Source: Paenibacillus_L residui (lineage in GTDB: Bacteria; Bacillota; Bacilli; Paenibacillales; NBRC-103111). Taken from it: a stretch of 64,000 nucleotides of DNA. Both the position numbers and the translations under genes were made by a program. Shown piece by piece: positions 60,408 through 64,000 of the stretch. The DNA lies in contig NZ_JBHTIU010000034.1 of NCBI RefSeq assembly GCF_042677205.1, positions 29,548-93,547 on the forward strand, in the 5' to 3' direction. Numbering within the stretch: the first letter of the stretch is position 1; each line of letters starts with the position of its first letter. The notes beneath the pieces are model-generated. The model did no database searches. It saw nothing but the letters and a program-made list of their open reading frames with translations, and was not told the origin of the DNA.

Positions 60408-60739
60408 CTGCTCGTGGTTCCACCCTCATTCGATTCGCTGCCAACGCTGCTCCGTCCAATGGACGAAAGACAGGCACGGGCGGACAGCTCTTCCCTATCC
60501 CCTTCCCTTCCGCTTGCTCGCGGCCGGTCCGACAGGAAAATCAGCTTCGCCTTACAACGAATCCTTCGGTATTTCATAACGGGAATAACCCGGTGATATA
60601 TACTTTCGCGAATGACAAACGCGGGTTCCATATCACGGCTGCAAAGGGGTAACTCCCTGACCGGTCTCTGAAGGAGCTTGCAGCCTGGGCTCCTCTCTCT
60701 GTTCAGGCCGGACAGGGAATCATGTCTCTGGTCATCGCC
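60362..60739 (-). ncRNA. T-box leader of thrZ
   Basis: Minus-strand leader RNA. It contains the T-box variant GGGTGGAACCACG (60425-60413), a terminator AACGCACTCGTCCC / GGGGCGAGATGCGTT followed by a long T-run, and a 5' stem I region from GGCGATGACC (60739). The candidate specifier ACC (Thr) lies in GGAACCCGCG (60629-60620). Uncharged tRNA-Thr would favour antitermination. It starts about 12 bp after the thrS stop, so it may act within a thrS-thrZ transcript. Confidence 0.9.
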
Positions 60740-60750
60740 TTTGTATTAAA

Positions 60751-62688
60751 TTAATGTTTCTTGCTTTGGATATCTTCGAGAATAAGGCTTGCCGTATCCT
60801 CTATACTGTGTGCACCTATATCCCCCTGGCCCCTCCGGCGGATAGACAAGGTGCCGGCCTGCTGCTCGTTCTCTCCCACTACGAGCATATAAGGTATTTT
60901 CTCCAGTTGGGCTTCGCGGATCTTATAACCGAGCTTCTCGTTGCGCTCATCGGCTTCGACCCGGATGCCGGCCGCCAACAAGGCATCAACGGCCTTACGG
61001 GCGTATTCGTTATACGACGGAGCAACCGGCAGAACCTTCGCCTGCACCGGTGCCAACCAGGTCGGAAGTGCCCCTGCGAAGTTCTCGAGCAGAAATGCCG
61101 TCATCCGTTCCATCGTGCTGATGATGCCGCGATGGATGACAACCGGACGATGCTTCTGACCGTCTTCGCCGACATACTCAAGCTCGAATCTTTCCGGCAG
61201 AAGGAAGTCAAGCTGGGCGGTAGAGAGTGTTTCTTCCTTTTTCAAAGCCGTCTTGATCTGAACATCCAGCTTCGGTCCATAGAAGGCAGCCTCGCCTTCG
61301 GCTTCGTAGAAAGGAAGACCCATTTCCTCCACAACCTCTCGCAGCATGCGCTGCGACATTTCCCACATCTCATCGTTAGGGAAATATTTCTCCGTATCCT
61401 TCGGATCCCGGTACGAAAGACGGAAGCGGTATTCCTCAATTCCGAAGTCCCGATACACTTCGCGAATCAGATTAACGACGCGGGAGAATTCCTCCTTGAT
61501 CTGATCCGGGCGGCAGAAAATATGAGCGTCGTTCAGAGTCATGGCGCGAACCCGATGAAGCCCTGTGAGCGCCCCGGACATTTCATAGCGATGCATGGTG
61601 CCGAGCTCCGCTATCCGTAAAGGGAGATCGCGGTAACTGCGCATTTCGCTCTTATAAACCATCATATGATGCGGACAGTTCATCGGACGAAGCACCAATT
61701 CTTCATTGTCCAGCTTCATTACAGGGAACATGTCCTCTTGATAATGATCCCAATGACCCGATGTCTTGTACAGATCGACATTGGCAAGAACGGGGGTGTA
61801 GACATGCTGATAGCCGAGACGCTCCTCCAGATCGACAATATAGCGTTCCAGCGTCCGGCGAAGCTTGGCGCCGTTAGGAAGCCACAGCGGCAGGCCCTGC
61901 CCCACTTCCCGCGAGAAGGTAAAGATCTTCAAATCTTTGCCGAGCTTTCGGTGATCGCGCTTCTTGGCTTCCTCCAGCAGGTGCAGATGCTCATCAAGCT
62001 GCGCCCTCTTCGGAAATGCCGTGCCGTATATACGCTGCAGCATTTTGTTCTTCGAATCGCCCCGCCAGTATGCCCCCGCCACGCTCAGCAGCTTGAACGC
62101 CTTGATTCTACCCGTCGAAGGCAGATGCGGACCCCGGCACAGGTCGAAAAATTCTCCCTGATCATAGATCGTAATGACCGAATCCTCCGGCAAATCCCGG
62201 ATCAGCTCCAGCTTCAGCGGATCCTCCAGCTCTTCGTAAATCCGCAGCGCTTCCTCACGGCTCACTACCCGCCGCTCTATCGGCAGATTTTCCTTTACGA
62301 TCTTCTCCATTTCCGCTTCAATCTTCGCCAGATCGTCCGACGATAACGGATTCTCCAGATCGATATCGTAATAAAAACCGTCCTCGATCACCGGACCGAT
62401 CCCAAGCTTCACCTGCTTGTTCCCGTAAATCCGCTTGATCGCCTGGGCCATCAAATGCGCGGTGCTGTGGCGGTATACCTCCAGCCCTTCCTCGCTATCC
62501 AGCGTGACGATCTCCACTTCGCTGTCCTCGTTCAACTCCCGGTTCAAATCGACCACTTTCCCGTTGATTTTACCGGCGACCGCATTTTTTTTCAGCCCGG
62601 AGCTGATCGAACCCGCCACTTCTTCCAATGTCGTTCCTTGCTCATATTCCCGAACCGCACCATCCGGGAAAGTTACTTTCACTGCCAT
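60751..62688 (-). CDS. thrS: Threonyl-tRNA synthetase, ThrS type
   Basis: 645 residues, complete TGS, editing, catalytic and anticodon domains. The C-terminal two-thirds matches the housekeeping ThrS type (FSREVGQGLPLWLPNG, GHWDHYQEDMF, MNCPHHMMVYK, MTLNDAHIFCRPDQIKEEF). Residues 1 to about 249 are nearly identical to the downstream ThrZ, about 99% at the DNA level with some eight differences in 745 bases, while the rest is clearly diverged. ATG 62688 follows AACAGGAGG. Its T-box leader is far upstream (63451-63823), separated by about 0.6 kb of repeats. Confidence 0.93.
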   Translation of the reverse strand: MAVKVTFPDGAVREYEQGTTLEEVAGSISSGLKKNAVAGKINGKVVDLNRELNEDSEVEIVTLDSEEGLEVYRHSTAHLMAQAIKRIYGNKQVKLGIGPVIEDGFYYDIDLENPLSSDDLAKIEAEMEKIVKENLPIERRVVSREEALRIYEELEDPLKLELIRDLPEDSVITIYDQGEFFDLCRGPHLPSTGRIKAFKLLSVAGAYWRGDSKNKMLQRIYGTAFPKRAQLDEHLHLLEEAKKRDHRKLGKDLKIFTFSREVGQGLPLWLPNGAKLRRTLERYIVDLEERLGYQHVYTPVLANVDLYKTSGHWDHYQEDMFPVMKLDNEELVLRPMNCPHHMMVYKSEMRSYRDLPLRIAELGTMHRYEMSGALTGLHRVRAMTLNDAHIFCRPDQIKEEFSRVVNLIREVYRDFGIEEYRFRLSYRDPKDTEKYFPNDEMWEMSQRMLREVVEEMGLPFYEAEGEAAFYGPKLDVQIKTALKKEETLSTAQLDFLLPERFELEYVGEDGQKHRPVVIHRGIISTMERMTAFLLENFAGALPTWLAPVQAKVLPVAPSYNEYARKAVDALLAAGIRVEADERNEKLGYKIREAQLEKIPYMLVVGENEQQAGTLSIRRRGQGDIGAHSIEDTASLILEDIQSKKH

Positions 62689-62819
62689 TTGAATAACCTC
62701 CTGTTAGATCAAACCAAAGTTTATAGATATAAAAGTAAAAGATGATTTCCTTACGGGGCCTTTCCGCCCCTAAACCTCCGGCCCGTTAAAAATGCCGATT
62801 AGATCGGGACCCGGCTCAT

Positions 62820-63440
62820 GAAATGTACTTTGCAGGATGCCCTGCAAAATTCCCCACTAACTGACGTGAGCCTTCGAAGCTTATTTCGTCCTCGCTCCAA
62901 CAGAGCCGGTGTCTAACTTTCAACCAAGCGCCAATTGTTCTTCCTGTTTCGGGAAGCCTATAATTTCCCACTAAGTAACGTAAGCCTTCGAAGCTTATCC
63001 GTCCGCATTCCACCAAGCAGACGTCCAAACCTTTTTCCATGCAGTGATTACTCCTCCTGCTTGGCGGAAGGTCCCGTAAATGCCCCGCTAAGTGACGTAC
63101 GCCTTCGAGGCTTTTTGCAGGTACTTGCAGGAAGAGCCCCGGAATTCAAATGCCTGCATTTCTGCATGATTTTGGCCGTTTGGCTCGGCGTCCACTGCAA
63201 AGCCTGAAAAAATACATCTTTTTTATCGTTTAAGGGGAGATCGGATAATTTTGTACGGAAATTGATGTATTATCGCAGGCTTTTCGCTGGAGTGCTCCAA
63301 ATCGACTCAAAATTGATGTATAATCGCAGGAATTTGCACCCGCCGCTGAAATGGCGCCAAGCCTGCCTTCTCACAAAGACGTCGCTTTTCCTGCTAAGCT
63401 TCGATAAAGGATTATACAGAACTTAGCGATGAGTCCCCAA
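62820..63440. repeat. Tandem repeat block inserted in thrS leader
   Basis: About 620 bp with no gene. Three copies of the CCCCACTAAGTGACGTA then GCCTTCGAAGCTTAT unit start at 62852, 62967 and 63083 (115- and 116-bp steps). Then come two copies of AATTGATGTAT(T/A)ATCGCAGG (around 63260 and 63311), and a 3' module TTCGATAAAGGATTATACAG to GAGTCCCCAA (63400-63440) shared with the repeat at 46045-46188. The flanks match the thrZ leader, where this block is absent. Confidence 0.8.
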
Positions 63441-63450
63441 GGTAAGATAA

Positions 63451-63490
63451 AACAAAAAAACGCATCTCGCCCAAAAGGGACGAGTGCGTT
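63451..63490 (-). terminator. Attenuator terminator of the thrS T-box
   Basis: AACGCACTCGTCCC pairs with GGGCGAGATGCGTT; the T-run TTTTTTTGTTTT follows on the minus strand. Same design as the thrZ attenuator. Confidence 0.88.
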
Positions 63491-63823
63491 CTGCTCGTGG
63501 TTCCACCCTCATTCGATTCGCTGCCAACGCTGCTCCGTCCAATGGACGAAAGACAGACACGGGCGGGGCAGATCTTCCCTATCCCCCTTCCCTTCCGCTT
63601 GCTCGCGGGTGGACTGGACAGGAAAATCGGCTTCGCCTTACAACGAATCCTTCGGTATTCCATAACGGGAATAACCCGGTAATATGTACTGTCGCAAATA
63701 AGCGCGGGTTCCATATCACGGCTGCAAAGGGGTAACTCCCTGACCGGCTCTCTGAAGGAGCTTGCAGCCTGGGCTCCTCTCTCTGTTCAGTGCGGACGGG
63801 GAATCATGTCTTTGGTCATCGCC
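63451..63823 (-). ncRNA. T-box leader of thrS
   Basis: Close copy of the thrZ leader: GGGTGGAACCACG (63508-63496), terminator AACGCACTCGTCCC with GGGCGAGATGCGTT and T-run, GAACAGAGAGAGGAGCCCAG on the 5' side, and GGAACCCGCG (63712-63703) holding the candidate Thr specifier ACC. Stem I begins at GGCGATGACC (63823). The terminator lies about 760 nt before the thrS start codon, against about 120 nt for thrZ, because of the inserted block. Confidence 0.88.
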
Positions 63824-64000
63824 TGTTATCATATAGATTATAAGCAACGATAGCTTGGTCGTTGACTATAAACAACGTTTACTGATTATAGATTATAATT
63901 TCTATATTAAAGAAGGTCAAGCGGCAGATTATAGATGTCAGTGTCAAGCTAGCGTGGGCAGTCATTTAAGATGCCTGGAACGCGAACCCCGAAGGAACCT
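63824..64000. promoter_or_regulatory. AT-rich upstream region of thrS
   Basis: Very AT-rich with repeated (A/T)GATTATAA and two related ATTATAAGCAACG / ACTATAAACAACG blocks. On the minus strand a TATAAT lies near 63845, about 20 bp before stem I, and is the likely -10, but I could not match a good -35. No gene is visible to the window end. Confidence 0.4.

Noticed and set aside
60302..60740. Small open frames over the T-box leaders
   Set aside because: They translate structured RNA (T-box, terminator, stem I) and are the same by-products in both leader copies.

Overview
The window looks like chromosomal DNA from a spore-forming, low-to-mid GC Firmicute of the Paenibacillaceae (Paenibacillus-like). 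Strong Shine-Dalgarno sites precede most genes. PrkA, an AbrB-type regulator, a YugN-like protein, a 3D-domain protein and a ThrS/ThrZ pair are present, together with T-box and M-box leaders and an AraC/LplB/YtcP/LipO sugar-transport locus. I saw no rRNA, tRNA, CRISPR array, prophage or intact insertion sequence.

Layout. 0.2-5.4 kb (minus): surface glycosylation operon made of a very large two-module GT-C glycosyltransferase, a DPM1-like GT2 and a GtrA-like protein. 6.0-15.4 kb (plus): six-gene export/envelope operon (ABC ATPase, membrane-fusion lipoprotein, FtsX-type permease with a collagen-like loop, a second ABC ATPase with an AbrB-like tail, solute-binding lipoprotein, repeat-containing exported protein). 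15.6-18.7 kb: hisC, dppA-like, ykuS-like and a small zinc-ribbon protein. 19.2-23.2 kb: murQ, a DUF4434 protein, a ROK kinase and a sugar isomerase/epimerase, then 0.7 kb of noncoding repeats. 24.0-33.2 kb: carbohydrate locus with a divergent FAD oxidoreductase/six-hairpin pair and an AraC-type membrane sensor with ABC sugar importer. 33.4-37.3 kb: broken BlaR1-like gene, tiny membrane peptide, ECF sigma/anti-sigma pair, thioredoxin-reductase-like enzyme. 37.3-41.3 kb: DUF2161 nuclease-fold protein divergent from a zinc-finger/TIR-like protein, then prkA. 41.5-48.6 kb: AbrB-type regulator, SMR efflux, trmL, PhoP-like regulator, serC, thpR, glnA. 47.9-50.1 kb: an FtsW/RodA-family gene and a PAP2 phosphatase downstream of an M-box magnesium riboswitch. 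50.2-58.2 kb: aroF, ispH, a two-component system next to htrA, yugN-like, a small protein and a 3D-domain protein. 58.3-63.8 kb: thrZ-type and thrS-type threonyl-tRNA synthetases in tandem, each with a T-box leader.

The most notable points are: (1) the M-box riboswitch, with a perfectly complementary antiterminator, placed before a SEDS polymerase and PAP2 phosphatase instead of a magnesium transporter; (2) the six-gene ABC operon whose second ATPase ends in an AbrB-like domain; (3) near-identical 5' halves of thrS and thrZ, which indicates recent gene conversion, plus about 0.6 kb of tandem repeats inserted between the thrS T-box and its start codon; (4) a dispersed TTCGAAGC-containing repeat family; (5) regulatory sites readable directly from sequence, including a GlnR/TnrA box upstream of a GS-I-beta-type glnA and four hexamers at exact 11-bp spacing upstream of htrA.

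All functional calls come from reading motifs and from memory of the families; no database search was possible. Start codons were moved from the longest open frame wherever a ribosome-binding site or family length favoured a downstream start.
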